This document shows, in pieces, positions 36,656 to 45,207 of a stretch of DNA of 64,000 nucleotides. The DNA comes from Croceibacterium_B sp963811255. Lineage in GTDB: Bacteria > Pseudomonadota > Alphaproteobacteria > Sphingomonadales > Sphingomonadaceae. The translations under genes and the position numbers were made by a program. Positions within the stretch are counted from its first letter, which is position 1, and each line of letters begins with the position of its first letter. The notes beneath the pieces were generated by a model. The model searched no databases and was not told the DNA's origin. It saw only the letters and a list, made by a program, of their open reading frames with translations. The stretch covers positions 682,001 to 746,000 of the forward strand of contig CAWEQI010000001.1 of NCBI GenBank assembly GCA_963811255.1, read 5' to 3'.

Positions 36656-37961
36656 CTATCCGGCCCGCTTGAGCTCCACGATTTCGCTGCCTGCGGCCGG
36701 CTGGTCGGGCCAGATGCCGCGGGTGTCGTAGACGATCTTGCCGGCCCGTTCGGCGAGCGGAACCGACTTGAACACGTCGTGATCGACCAGCACGATCAGC
36801 ACGCCGCAGTCCTCCAGCGCGGTGTCGATGTCGATCCGGGTGGCGCCGGTGCCTTCGAACTCGCGCGGCAGATCCGCGGCGTAGGGCTCGACGATGCGGA
36901 TGCGCTCGCCGAAGCGGCGGGCGAGGGTCGCCGCCACCAGCCGCGCGGGGCTTTCGCGGAAATCGTCGATGTTGGCTTTGAAGGCGAGGCCGAGGCAGGC
37001 GACCTGCGCCTGCGGATGGGCCTCGACCAGCGCGCTGGCGCGGGCGATCACATGGTGGATCTTGCCGTCGTTGACGCCGCGCGCGGTGCGGATGAGCGGC
37101 GTCTGCTGCGGGCGCGCCGTGGACGATGAACCACGGATCGACGGCGATGCAGTGGCCGCCGACGCCGGGGCCGGGCGAGAGGATGTTGACCCGCGGGTGG
37201 CGGTTGGCGAGGCGGATCACCTCCCACACGTCGAGGTCCATCGCATCGGCGACGATCGACAGCTCGTTGGCGAAGGCGATGTTGACGTCGCGGTAGGCGT
37301 TCTCGACCAGCTTGGTCATTTCCGCCGAGCGGGCGTCGGTGGTGACGCAGGTCCCGCGCACGAAGCGCTTGTAGAAGGACAGCGCCTTGCGCGCGCAACG
37401 CGGGGTGATCCCGCCGATCGAGCGATCGTTGTTGGTCAGCTCTTCGAGAATGCGGCCGGGCAACACGCGCTCGGGGCAATAGGCGATGGCCACGTCGGGC
37501 GTGCCGTCGACGAGGCCGGGCAGTGCGAGGTCGCGGCGTTCGGCGGCGATCGCGTCGCGCAGCTGCTCGGTGGTGCCGACCGGCGAGGTCGATTCGAGGA
37601 TCACCGTGTCGCCCGGCTTGAGCACTTTCGCCACGCTCGCCGCGGCGGCGAGGACATAGGACACATCGGGGGTGTGCTGGCCATCCTTGTGGAACGGGGT
37701 CGGCACGGCGATGACGAACACCTCGGCCGGCTCGACCTCGGTGCCGGCGCGCAGCAGGCCGCGCTGGACGACGCCCTGCACCAGCCCGTCGAGATCGACT
37801 TCCTCGATGTGAATTTCGCCGCGGTTGATCGTGTCGACCACCGCCTGGCTGACGTCGACGCCGTGCACCGGCATCCCCGCCCGGGCGATCACCGCCGCCG
37901 TTGGAAGTCCGATATAGCCGAGTCCGATAACGCTGACCCGGGGAAGGTTCTCGCCGCGCAT
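36656..37961 (-). CDS. wecC: UDP-N-acetyl-D-mannosamine dehydrogenase (frameshifted)
   Basis: This ~434-residue UDP-sugar 6-dehydrogenase has the NAD site VIGLGYIGLPTAAVIARAG, VPTPFHKDGQHTPDVSYV, ESTSPVGTTEQL and YCPERVLPG. It also has EMTKLVENAYRDVNIAFANE, the catalytic Cys in GPGVGGHCIAVDPWF, and C-terminal LGLAFKANIDDFRESPA and YDTRGIWPDQP. It oxidises UDP-ManNAc to UDP-ManNAcA. One indel near 37110 breaks the frame just after DPWFIVHGAP. It lies 96 bases after wecB on the same strand, so the two would form a ManNAcA operon serving the adjacent polysaccharide genes. Confidence 0.92.
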
Positions 37962-38057
37962 GAATGCCCTTTTCGCCCGTAAATCCGGCCGCAGCTCTCG
38001 CCGAAAAGGGTGAAGGAACGGGTAACGTTCGGTGCGCAGCGAACCGTTCGTCCCGTT

Positions 38058-39183
38058 TCAGGACGAAGCAAGCAGCTCGGCGATGCGCGCGGCGCTGTGG
38101 CCGTCGCCGAACGGATTGTGCGCGCGGGCCATCGCCGCATAGGCGGCCTCGTCGTCGAGCAGACGCTCGGCCTCGGCGACGATCCGGTCGGCGTCGGTGC
38201 CGACGAGCTTCGCGGTGCCCGCCTCCACGCCCTCGGGCCTTTCGGTCGTCTCGCGCATCACCAGCACCGGCTTGCCGAGCGCCGGCGCCTCCTCCTGCAC
38301 CCCGCCGCTGTCGGTCAGCATCAGGGCCGAGATGTCGAGCAGCCGGGCGAAGTGCGGGTAGTCGAGCGGTTCGATCAGCGCGACGTTGTCGAGCCCGCCG
38401 AGCCGTTCGCTCATGACGGAACGAACGTTGGGGTTGAGGTGGACCGGGAAGATCAGCGCCACGTCCGGCCTCTCGGCGAGGCGGCGGATCGCCTCGGCTA
38501 TCGCCTCCATGCCCTCGCCGAAGTTCTCGCGCCGGTGCGTGGTGACGCCGACGATCCGCTTGCCGGCAAAGCGCCGCTCCAGCTCGGCCAGTCCGGCGGC
38601 CAGTTCGGGACGTTCGGCGATGTTCGCGGTGATCCACTGCAGCGCGTCGATCACGGTGTTGCCGGTGACGTGGATCGTCGCCGGATCGACGTTCTCGCGA
38701 CGCAAGGCCGCGGCCGCGGTTTCCGTCGGCGCGCAATGCAGCGCGGCGATCGTGCCGATGACCTTGCGGTTGACCTCTTCCGGCCACGGGTGATGAATGT
38801 TGCCGCTCCTGCAGGCCCGCCTCGACATGGGCGACCGGGATCTTGCGGTAATAGGCAGCGATCGCCGCGGTCATGGCCGTCGCGGTGTCGCCCTGGACGA
38901 CGACCCAGTCCGGCCGCTCCTCGTCCATCACCCGGCCGAGTCCGGTGAGCAGCCCGGCGGTCAGCGCGTCGAGCGACTGGTCGGGCTGCATCAGGTCGAG
39001 ATCGTGGTCGGGCGCGATCCCCGCGATCGCCAGGACCTGGTCGAGCATAGCCCGGTGCTGCGCGCTGACGCACACCCGGCTGCAAAACCGCTCGTCCGCG
39101 GCGAGCGCGTGGACCAGCGGGAACAGCTTGATCGCTTCCGGCCGGGTGCCGAATACCGTGAGGATGCGCTTGCGGCCGCTCAT
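38058..39183 (-). CDS. wecB: UDP-N-acetylglucosamine 2-epimerase, non-hydrolysing (frameshifted)
   Basis: WecB interconverts UDP-GlcNAc and UDP-ManNAc. The ~375-residue protein has the N-terminal RILTVFGTRPEAIKLFPLV and QHRAMLDQVL. It also has VVVQGDTATAMTAAIAAYY, HVEAGL followed by HPWPEEVNR, HVTGNTVIDAL, GVTTHRREN, LTDSGGVQEEAPALGKPVLV and RETTERPEGVEAGTAKLVG. One indel near 38810 lies between HVEAGL and the (R)SGNIHHPWPEE block. Upstream, its ATG is preceded by a short AT-richer stretch (ttttccttaa) that may hold the promoter for wecB-wecC. Confidence 0.93.
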
Positions 39184-39227
39184 CCGGCGCGGCCTAGCCG
39201 ATTTTCCTTAATCGCGCGCTTACGATG

Positions 39228-39824
39228 TTACGGCTTGGGCGGCGGTGCTTGGGCTTCGCGATCGGCGACGATCTGTTCCGCCTGGGCGGCCGCCTCGGCG
39301 GGGGGAACGCCCTGCGCCTCGAGCCGCTTCTGCTCCTTGCCGATCGCATCGACGCGCGCCTGGGTGGCCGCGGCCTCCTCGTTGATATTCGCCAGCCGCT
39401 TCTGGCGCGCCTTGGCGATCAGCTCGTTGAAGCGGATGCTGCTGGAGTTGGCCTTCTCCGCATAGGCCGCCGCGATCATCTTCTCGGTGCAGCCCAGCTC
39501 GCCCCCGGCGCCGACCGGCGTGCACGACAGCGGACCGAAATTGCCGACCGCCTCGAACGACTTGACCTTGTTGGCCCAGGCCTCGTTTTCGGGGCCGCTG
39601 AGCTGGCGCAGGTCCTGGGGAATGCGGTATCGCTCGCTCTCGTCCAGCCGTGCGCACACGGTGATTTCCTGATCGGTGGACGGCGGGCACTTGTCATCGC
39701 CGTAGATGATCAGCTGATTGACCTTGGGTTCGTCGGCGCCCTGCGCGGCGGCGGGCGCCGGCGCCAGCGATGCGGCCAGCACGGCAAGAGAGAGGGCAGC
39801 TAGACCCAGATCTGGGCGTTTCAT
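39228..39824 (-). CDS. Conserved secreted hypothetical protein with C-terminal coiled coil
   Basis: This is a 198-residue protein starting MKRPDLGLAALSLAVLAASL, a clean signal peptide with AAAQG cleavage. The mature N-terminal half contains the motif GDDKCPPSTDQEITVCARLDE followed by SERYRIP, which recurs in sphingomonad periplasmic proteins. It also contains several cysteines (LSCTPVG, LGCTEK). The C-terminal half is a charged helix (ELIAKARQKRLANINEEAAA) ending in a proline tail. A longer upstream reading exists but the chosen start gives the signal peptide. Function unknown. Confidence 0.75.
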   Translation of the reverse strand: MKRPDLGLAALSLAVLAASLAPAPAAAQGADEPKVNQLIIYGDDKCPPSTDQEITVCARLDESERYRIPQDLRQLSGPENEAWANKVKSFEAVGNFGPLSCTPVGAGGELGCTEKMIAAAYAEKANSSSIRFNELIAKARQKRLANINEEAAATQARVDAIGKEQKRLEAQGVPPAEAAAQAEQIVADREAQAPPPKP

Positions 39825-39928
39825 CGGCCTTGTCCTTCGATGCGAAACCGCCATGTGCGGCATCGCGAATGAACTCACCATTCGGTGAACCCCTAGTGAA
39901 GCGTTCTGCGCACGGACGTTGTTCCCCG

Positions 39929-40460
39929 TCAAATCCTCTCGGCGAGGCGGATCGCCGCACGGCAGCCGAGGCGGATCGCCGCCGAGAGCAACGGATAGCC
40001 CGGGGCGCGCTCGGCTCCGGCGGCCAGGGCGGCGTCGCGATGCGCCCGCTCGTCGTCGCGGAATGCGGCAATCATCCCCGCGAGCTCGGGGTCCTCGTCT
40101 GCGGTCCCTTCGGCCTGCCCGAGCTCATGCGAGCTGCCGCGTGTAGTGGCGATCGATTTCCTCCTCGACCGCGGCGGTGCAGGCCATCGCCGCTTCCGGC
40201 CCGAGCAACGCCGTCGCCGCGCCAAGCGCGTAGCCGGCCGCCGACCAGAACGGCTGCAGCGCTGTCGGCCGGGTTCCGCGGCGCGCCATCAGGGCGTCGA
40301 AACTGGCGAGATGCGCCGCTTCCTGCTCGGCCATCGCCCGGATTTCCGGTGACTGCGGGCCGCGGTCGCCCATCACCGCGATCTGCCCGGCGTAGATGCG
40401 GGTGGCGCCGTATTCGCCGGCCTGGTCGACCCGGATCATCCGCGAGCGGTCGTCGGCCAT
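39929..40460 (-). CDS. coq7: COQ7-type demethoxyubiquinone hydroxylase (frameshifted)
   Basis: This ~176-residue di-iron membrane-associated hydroxylase of ubiquinone synthesis hydroxylates demethoxyubiquinone. Iron-ligand motifs are visible: RVDQAGEYGATRIYAGQIAV, EQEAAHLASFD (ExxH), VEEEIDRHYTRQL, and the last ExxH in FRDDERAHRDAAL. An indel near 40137 falls between DRHYTRQL and the GQAEGTADEDPEL block. The start at 40460 (MADDRSRMIRV) lies inside the end of dsbB, overlapping it by 25 bases in another frame, so the pair is coupled. Confidence 0.9.
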
Positions 40461-40921
40461 GGCGATTTCCTTGCGAGGAGGACGAAAATGACGACCGCCG
40501 CGGTGGTCGAGATCAGGAAATTGAACCCGGCGAGCGAAATCCCGAACAGCGTCCACTGCGCGACGTCGCAGCGGATCAGCGGCGCGTTCATGATGTCTTC
40601 GAGCGAGTGGCCGGCGGCCGTGCTGCTGCAAGTCGTCAGCCCTTCCCACCAGTGATACTCGACGCCCGCATGGTAGCCGCCGAGCAGCCCCGCCACCAGG
40701 ATGGCGATCCCGGCGAGCAGGACCCACAGGCGCTTCGGCGGAACGACGGTGGAAATCAGCGCCAGCGCCAGGGCCGCGAAATGGGCGTAGCGCTGCCACC
40801 AGCACATCTCGCACGGGAACAGCCCGAACACGTATTGCCCGATATAGGCGCCGCCCAGCAGCAAGGCGGGCACCGCCACCGCGAGCTGCTGCGCCAGCCT
40901 GTCCGAAGGGCCCATCCGCAC
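40436..40921 (-). CDS. dsbB: DsbB-family disulfide bond formation protein
   Basis: This 161-residue membrane protein passes electrons from DsbA to quinone. Four helices are predicted (about 12-32, 42-60, 66-85, 135-155). The first redox pair is CEMC (FPCEMCWWQRYAH, about 37-40). The second pair is TCSSTAAG and IRCDVAQWTLFG in the periplasmic loop. WWQRYAHF is the usual quinone-site helix. It ends inside coq7 (25-bp overlap), a sensible neighbour since both concern ubiquinone. Part of the minus-strand run ctpA-dsbB-coq7. Confidence 0.9.
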   Translation of the reverse strand: MRMGPSDRLAQQLAVAVPALLLGGAYIGQYVFGLFPCEMCWWQRYAHFAALALALISTVVPPKRLWVLLAGIAILVAGLLGGYHAGVEYHWWEGLTTCSSTAAGHSLEDIMNAPLIRCDVAQWTLFGISLAGFNFLISTTAAVVIFVLLARKSPWPTTARG

Positions 40922-40926
40922 GGTCC

Positions 40927-42261
40927 TCAGCGCTGTGCCGTCTGGATGTGAGCGGTGTGCTCGAGAGTCTCGATCGCGTAGTGCAGCTGGAAGTCGTCGA
41001 TGCCTTCCTTCTTGAGCTGCTCGGCGGTCGCGGTGAAGCGCGGGTCCTTCTTGGCGTCGGATTCGAGATCGGCGTCCTTCAGCGCCGCCTCGTTGACCAG
41101 GTGGCGCTTCAGGTCGCTTTCGCGATAGGCGTATTTCGCCCGCAGAGCCTCGTCGGGGTCGCTCAGCTGCGGCACCTTGATGTCCGGCCGAATGCCGCCT
41201 TCCTGCACCGACCGGCCCGACGGAGTGTAATAGCGCGCGGTGGTCAGCTTGAGCGCGCTGTCCTTGCCGAGCGGCAGCAGCGACTGCACGCTGCCCTTGC
41301 CGAAGCTGCGCTCGCCCATGATCAGCGCGCGGTGCTGGTCCTGCAGCGCCCCGGCGACGATTTCGCTGGCCGAAGCGGTGCCTTCGTCGATCAGGACGAT
41401 GATCGGCGTTCCGGGGGCGGCGTCGCCGGGATAGACGCTCTCGGCGTCGTAATAGACGGTGTCCTCGCGGTTGCGGCCGCGCTGAGAGACGATCTGGCCG
41501 TGAGTGAGGAACAGATCCGACAGCGCCACCGCCTCGTCGAGCGAGCCGCCGGGATTGCTCCGCAAGTCGAGCACGATCCCGGCGAGATGGCCGCCGGCCT
41601 TGGCCTTCAGCGCCTTGACCGCGGCATTGACGTCCTTGCCGACATTCTTGCTGAATTCGTTGACGCTGATGTAGCCGATGTTGCCGTCCTTCAGCTCGGA
41701 GGTGACCGGCTGGAGCTCGATCACCCCGCGCTTGACGGTGACATCGAACGGCTCGTCGCGCCCTTCGCGGACGATCGACAGGCGCACGGTGCTGCCGGCG
41801 GGGCCGCGCATCTGCTCGACCGCGTCGTCGATGTCGGTGCCGTAGATCAGCTTGCCGTTGACGCGGGTGATGTAGTCGCCAGCCTTGATCCCGGCCTTCT
41901 CGGCCGGGCTGCCCTTGAATGGGGAGACGACCTTCACCGCGCCTTCGTCCATCTGCACCGAGATGCCGAGACCCTGATAATTGCCGTCGATCATCGTCGT
42001 CAGCCGCTGGAAGCTGGCGCCTTCGAGGTAGTCGGAATGGGGATCGAGCGCGGCCAGCATGCCGTCGATCGCTCCCTTGATCAGCTTATGGTCGTCGACC
42101 GGCTCGACGTAGTCCGCCTTGATTCGTTCGTAGACGGCGAAGAACTTGGCGAATTCGGGCGATATCCGGCTGTCGACCTGAGCGTAGCCCGCGGTGGCCG
42201 CCGGCAGCAACGCGACCGAGGTCAGCAGGGCCAGCGCGCGCAAGTGGGGGGCAAACTTCAT
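40927..42261 (-). CDS. ctpA: S41 family carboxyl-terminal processing protease
   Basis: This 444-residue periplasmic protease has a signal peptide ending GYAQ. It has an N-terminal helical part (FFAVYERIKADYVEPVDDHK) and a PDZ domain (GLGISVQMDEGAVKVVSPFK, GSPAEKAGIKAGDYITRVNG). The S41 core contains LDLRSNPGGSLDEAV, catalytic Ser in DEGTASASEIVAGALQD and catalytic Lys in MGERSFGKGSVQS. It degrades or trims C-termini of periplasmic and cell-wall hydrolase proteins. It follows envC, whose product activates cell-wall amidases, a common pairing. Intact. Confidence 0.95.
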   Translation of the reverse strand: MKFAPHLRALALLTSVALLPAATAGYAQVDSRISPEFAKFFAVYERIKADYVEPVDDHKLIKGAIDGMLAALDPHSDYLEGASFQRLTTMIDGNYQGLGISVQMDEGAVKVVSPFKGSPAEKAGIKAGDYITRVNGKLIYGTDIDDAVEQMRGPAGSTVRLSIVREGRDEPFDVTVKRGVIELQPVTSELKDGNIGYISVNEFSKNVGKDVNAAVKALKAKAGGHLAGIVLDLRSNPGGSLDEAVALSDLFLTHGQIVSQRGRNREDTVYYDAESVYPGDAAPGTPIIVLIDEGTASASEIVAGALQDQHRALIMGERSFGKGSVQSLLPLGKDSALKLTTARYYTPSGRSVQEGGIRPDIKVPQLSDPDEALRAKYAYRESDLKRHLVNEAALKDADLESDAKKDPRFTATAEQLKKEGIDDFQLHYAIETLEHTAHIQTAQR

Positions 42262-42324
42262 CCAAAAATCCTCGTCTTTCGCCTGTTTTATCGCGTGTGG
42301 CGGGTTAACGCCAGATGAGGCTTC

Positions 42325-43536
42325 TCAGCGCACGTATTGCAGCGGATTGACCGCCTGCCCCTCACGCCTCAATTCGAGCGAGATCGTCGGCTGGCCTTGA
42401 CCGGCGACGCCGAGCGGGCTGCCGCCGACCAGCCGGTCGCCTACCCGGACGTCGAGCCGCGCCAGTCCGGTCACCAGGCTGGTCCAGCCGCCGTCGTGAT
42501 CGATGATCACGATCCGGCCGTACCCGCGGTAGGGACCGGCAAAGACCACCCGGCCGGCCGCAGGGGCGACAATCTCCGCCCCCGGCCGCGGCGCGAGCGT
42601 GATACCGCGGCTGGTGCCGGCGTCTTCGGCCGCGCCGAACCCGGCGATCGTCCGCCCGGCGGCCGGCAGCAGGTACGGCTTGGGCGGCGGGCCGGCGCCG
42701 CTCGCCTGGCCGGCGGCGGGGGCGGGCGCGGCCGCGAGGTGGGCGTCCTCGGGGCGCGGCGGGCGCAGGACCGGCCCCGGCAACGCGGCGAGCTTGCGGC
42801 GCAGCTCGCCGGCGCGGTCGAGCTCGCCAACGAGGGAATCGAGATCGCGCGCTTGCTCGCCCAGCGCCAGGGCGTGCTCGGATTCGCGCGCGGCGCTGCC
42901 ACTGGCCTCGCGCGAGGCGAGCCGCTGGCGGGTTTCGAGCGCGGCGAGCTGTTGCTGGCGCTGGGTCAGGGTCTGCGTCTCGTCGCGCAGCGAGCCCGCC
43001 AGCTGCGCGGCCTGATGGCGCAATTGCCGGCTGCGGGCGAGTTGCGCCCGCAGGTCGGCCGTCCGCCGGCGGACGATCGGCGCCGCGCTCGCCAGCAGCG
43101 CACGGGCATAAACCGTCTCCCGCACGGAGCCCGGTCGCAGCACCGACAGCGCCAGCGGGCGGCGGGAGAACCGTTGCAACGCGGCGGTCAGGCGAACGAG
43201 CGGCTCCTGCTCGGCGCCCAGTTCGGCGCGCAGCGTGGCCCGCTGGCGGTCGACCAGGGCGATGCGCGCCTCGGCCGCGGCGATGCCGGCTTCCGCCTGC
43301 TGGATGCTCGCGGCAACCGCCGCCGCCTGCTTGGCGGTCTTGTCGGCCGCTTCGACCGCCCGCGCCGCCTGGGCCTGCAAGTCCCGGCTGCGCGCCTCGG
43401 CAGCCTGCTGTTCGGCCAGGGCCTGAGCCAAAGCGGCGCGGGTTTTCGCCGGGTCCTGATACAGCGGGGCTTGCAGCGCCGCCGCGCCGGAGCCGGCCAG
43501 CGCCGATGCGGCAAGCAGGACGAGCGAACGCTTCAC
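42325..43536 (-). CDS. envC: EnvC-type murein hydrolase activator (LytM/M23 domain)
   Basis: This 403-residue protein has a signal peptide (LVLLAASALAGSGAAALQ). A long coiled coil covers about 25-240 (AALAQALAEQQAAEARSRDL, LQAQAARAVEAADKTAKQAA). The C-terminal degenerate M23 domain has FGAAEDAGTSRGITLAPRPG, EIVAPAAGRVVFAGPYRGYG and IDHDGGWTSLVTGLARLDV. The zinc ligands of true M23 peptidases (HxxxD…HxH) are largely replaced, as expected for an amidase activator rather than an enzyme. It acts at division. Six bases separate its start from the rlmH stop. Confidence 0.92.
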   Translation of the reverse strand: MKRSLVLLAASALAGSGAAALQAPLYQDPAKTRAALAQALAEQQAAEARSRDLQAQAARAVEAADKTAKQAAAVAASIQQAEAGIAAAEARIALVDRQRATLRAELGAEQEPLVRLTAALQRFSRRPLALSVLRPGSVRETVYARALLASAAPIVRRRTADLRAQLARSRQLRHQAAQLAGSLRDETQTLTQRQQQLAALETRQRLASREASGSAARESEHALALGEQARDLDSLVGELDRAGELRRKLAALPGPVLRPPRPEDAHLAAAPAPAAGQASGAGPPPKPYLLPAAGRTIAGFGAAEDAGTSRGITLAPRPGAEIVAPAAGRVVFAGPYRGYGRIVIIDHDGGWTSLVTGLARLDVRVGDRLVGGSPLGVAGQGQPTISLELRREGQAVNPLQYVR

Positions 43537-43541
43537 GAAAG

Positions 43542-43964
43542 CTACCCTGCCCGATGATAGGGATGGCCGGCAAGAATGCTGGTGGCGCGGAACAGCTGCT
43601 CCAGCAGCATCGCCCGCGCCAACAGGTGCGGCCAGGTGGCGGCTCCGAAAGCGACCAGCAGGTCCGCTGCCTCGCGCTCGGCGTCGGGGTGCCCGTCGGC
43701 GGCACCGATCATGAATCGGACCTCGCGAATGCCGCCGTCGCGCCAGCTTTCGAGCTGCTTGGCGAATTCCTCCGACGTCGGGTTCTTGCCGCGCTCATCG
43801 AGCAGCACCGTGCGGAACGGCGTCTGCGGCTCGGGAATGCGTCCGCCGCTCTCGGGCAGCTCGGTGAGCCTGAGCGGCCACGCGATTCGTTTGGAATAGC
43901 GATCGACCAGCTCTGCCTCGGGCGAGCGAGCGATTTTTCCGCGGGCGATCACGTGCAGCAGCAT
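43542..43964 (-). CDS. rlmH: 23S rRNA pseudouridine-1915 N3-methyltransferase
   Basis: This 140-residue SPOUT-fold methyltransferase has the N-terminal LLHVIARGKIARSPEAELVD. It also has LDERGKNPTSEEFAKQLESW, the knot region REVRFMIGAADGHPDAEREA, and LLARAMLLEQLFRATSILAG then HPYHRAG at the C-terminus, all family hallmarks. It methylates helix 69 of 23S rRNA using SAM, in mature ribosomes. It is downstream of rsfS, the usual bacterial order. Confidence 0.95.
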   Translation of the reverse strand: MLLHVIARGKIARSPEAELVDRYSKRIAWPLRLTELPESGGRIPEPQTPFRTVLLDERGKNPTSEEFAKQLESWRDGGIREVRFMIGAADGHPDAEREAADLLVAFGAATWPHLLARAMLLEQLFRATSILAGHPYHRAG

Positions 43965-44002
43965 CGGCTTAGGCTAGACGGCGCGAGCGGCCTAACGAAT
44001 CC

Positions 44003-44023
44003 CCTTCCGGCTTTGCCGGAGGA
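44003..44023 (-). terminator. Small intercistronic hairpin between rsfS and rlmH
   Basis: A stem tccggc-ttt-gccgga (extended by GU and CG pairs) lies between the rsfS stop and rlmH start. It has no T-run, so it is more likely an attenuating or processing stem than a terminator. Confidence 0.3.
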
Positions 44024-44027
44024 GAAA

Positions 44028-44462
44028 TCAGACGTTCCCTGCCACCGCGGCCGGTTCTTCTCCGAAGCCCCACATCCGCTCGAGGTTGTAGAAGCTGCGC
44101 ACTTCCGGGCGGAACAGGTGGACGACAACGTCGCCGGCGTCGATCAGCACCCAGTCGGCGGCAGGTAGGCCCTCGATCCGCGGCGAGCCGAACCCGGCTG
44201 CCTTGAGCCGCTCGGCGAGCTTGCCGGCGATCGCCGCGACCTGGCGGGTCGAGCGGCCCGAGGCGATCACCATGTAATCGGCGATGCTCGATTTCCCCTC
44301 CAGCGGAATCGATATGACATCGATCGCCTGATCGTCCTCGAGGCTGTCGAGGATCAGCGCATGGAGACGCGCGGTTTCGCCAAGGGGAGAAGAGGGAGAT
44401 TTACCCATAAGGGCGGGGTTCGAAGAGCCGGCAGGCGCCGGCGCAGCTTGCGCTGGTGTCAT
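44028..44462 (-). CDS. rsfS: Ribosome silencing factor
   Basis: This 144-residue RsfS (Iojap/DUF143) protein binds uL14 and blocks subunit joining in starvation. The core runs from ARLHALILDSLEDDQAIDVI through GKSSIADYMVIASGRSTRQV and LPAADWVLIDAGDVVVHLF to RPEVRSFYNLERMWG. The first ~20 residues (proline/alanine-rich) are not conserved, so the ATG at 44408 (MGKSPSS) is an alternative start. It follows nadD, as in many bacteria. Confidence 0.93.
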   Translation of the reverse strand: MTPAQAAPAPAGSSNPALMGKSPSSPLGETARLHALILDSLEDDQAIDVISIPLEGKSSIADYMVIASGRSTRQVAAIAGKLAERLKAAGFGSPRIEGLPAADWVLIDAGDVVVHLFRPEVRSFYNLERMWGFGEEPAAVAGNV

Positions 44463-44516
44463 CGCAGCAGTTGATGCTCCTGAAGCTTGGAATGGCCGGC
44501 GCAGATGCGGCTCGCA

Positions 44517-45197
44517 TCATGCAGAGGCCGGACCTGCGGGATCGGGAATAAGCGAATGCGTCACCGCGTCGCGGGGCGGCGGGCCGGTCACCCGACAGGC
44601 CCAGTCCGGATCCGCCTGGCGCAAAGCCGTCGCCGAGCGCGGATCAGGGTCGAAACGCAATTCGATCAGCGCCGGGGCGCTCCATTCCTGCCGGTTTTTC
44701 AAACAGGCGGCGGGCAACCGGAAGCGCCGCAGCCAGGCCATCGCGGGGCTCGCGAGGGCACGCCGATCATAGCCGGGACGGGCGACGACCGCAATCGGCA
44801 TCTCGGCGGCGATCCGCCGCCAGTCTTTCCACAAGTGCAATTGGGCGAGATTGTCGGCCCCCATCAGCCAGACGAAGCGCCGCTTGGGATAGCGCCGCTT
44901 GAGCGCGCGCAGGGTGTCGATGGTATAGCGCGTGCCGAGCTCGCGCTCGATCGCGCTGACGCGGATCGGCGCGCGGCGCGCTTCGGCGCGGGCCGAGCGG
45001 ACACGGACGGCGAGCGGCGCCATGCCCTTGTCCGGCTTGAGCGGATTGCCGGGGGAGACGAGCCACCACACCTCGTCGAGACCGAGGTCTTCGATCGCCG
45101 CGAGCGAAATCTTGCGGTGCGCCCCGTGCGCCGGGTTGAAGCTGCCGCCCAACAAACCGACTTTGGGCAGCCCGGTGAGCGGACCGGAGCGAGTCAC
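44517..45197 (-). CDS. nadD: Nicotinate-nucleotide adenylyltransferase
   Basis: This 226-residue enzyme of NAD synthesis (NaMN + ATP to deamido-NAD). The nucleotidyl-transferase motif is GLLGGSFNPAHGAHRKIS near residue 13-30. It also has LDEVWWLVSPGNPLKPDKGM, RYTIDTLRALKRRYPKRRFV and LMGADNLAQLHLWKDWRRIA. The start is GTG (45197-45195). The C-terminal ~35 residues (from LIELRFDPD) are less conserved; the usual ISSTxLR block is diverged here. It is in line with proA upstream, with the aldo/keto reductase gene inserted between them. Confidence 0.92.
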   Translation of the reverse strand: MTRSGPLTGLPKVGLLGGSFNPAHGAHRKISLAAIEDLGLDEVWWLVSPGNPLKPDKGMAPLAVRVRSARAEARRAPIRVSAIERELGTRYTIDTLRALKRRYPKRRFVWLMGADNLAQLHLWKDWRRIAAEMPIAVVARPGYDRRALASPAMAWLRRFRLPAACLKNRQEWSAPALIELRFDPDPRSATALRQADPDWACRVTGPPPRDAVTHSLIPDPAGPASA

Positions 45198-45207
45198 CGC
45201 TTGCGTG

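Noticed and set aside
37048..39183. Apparent long frame joining wecB to an antisense-like reading of wecC
   Set aside because: It follows the wrong frame after the wecB indel at about 38810; the correct frame gives normal WecB and a separate WecC.
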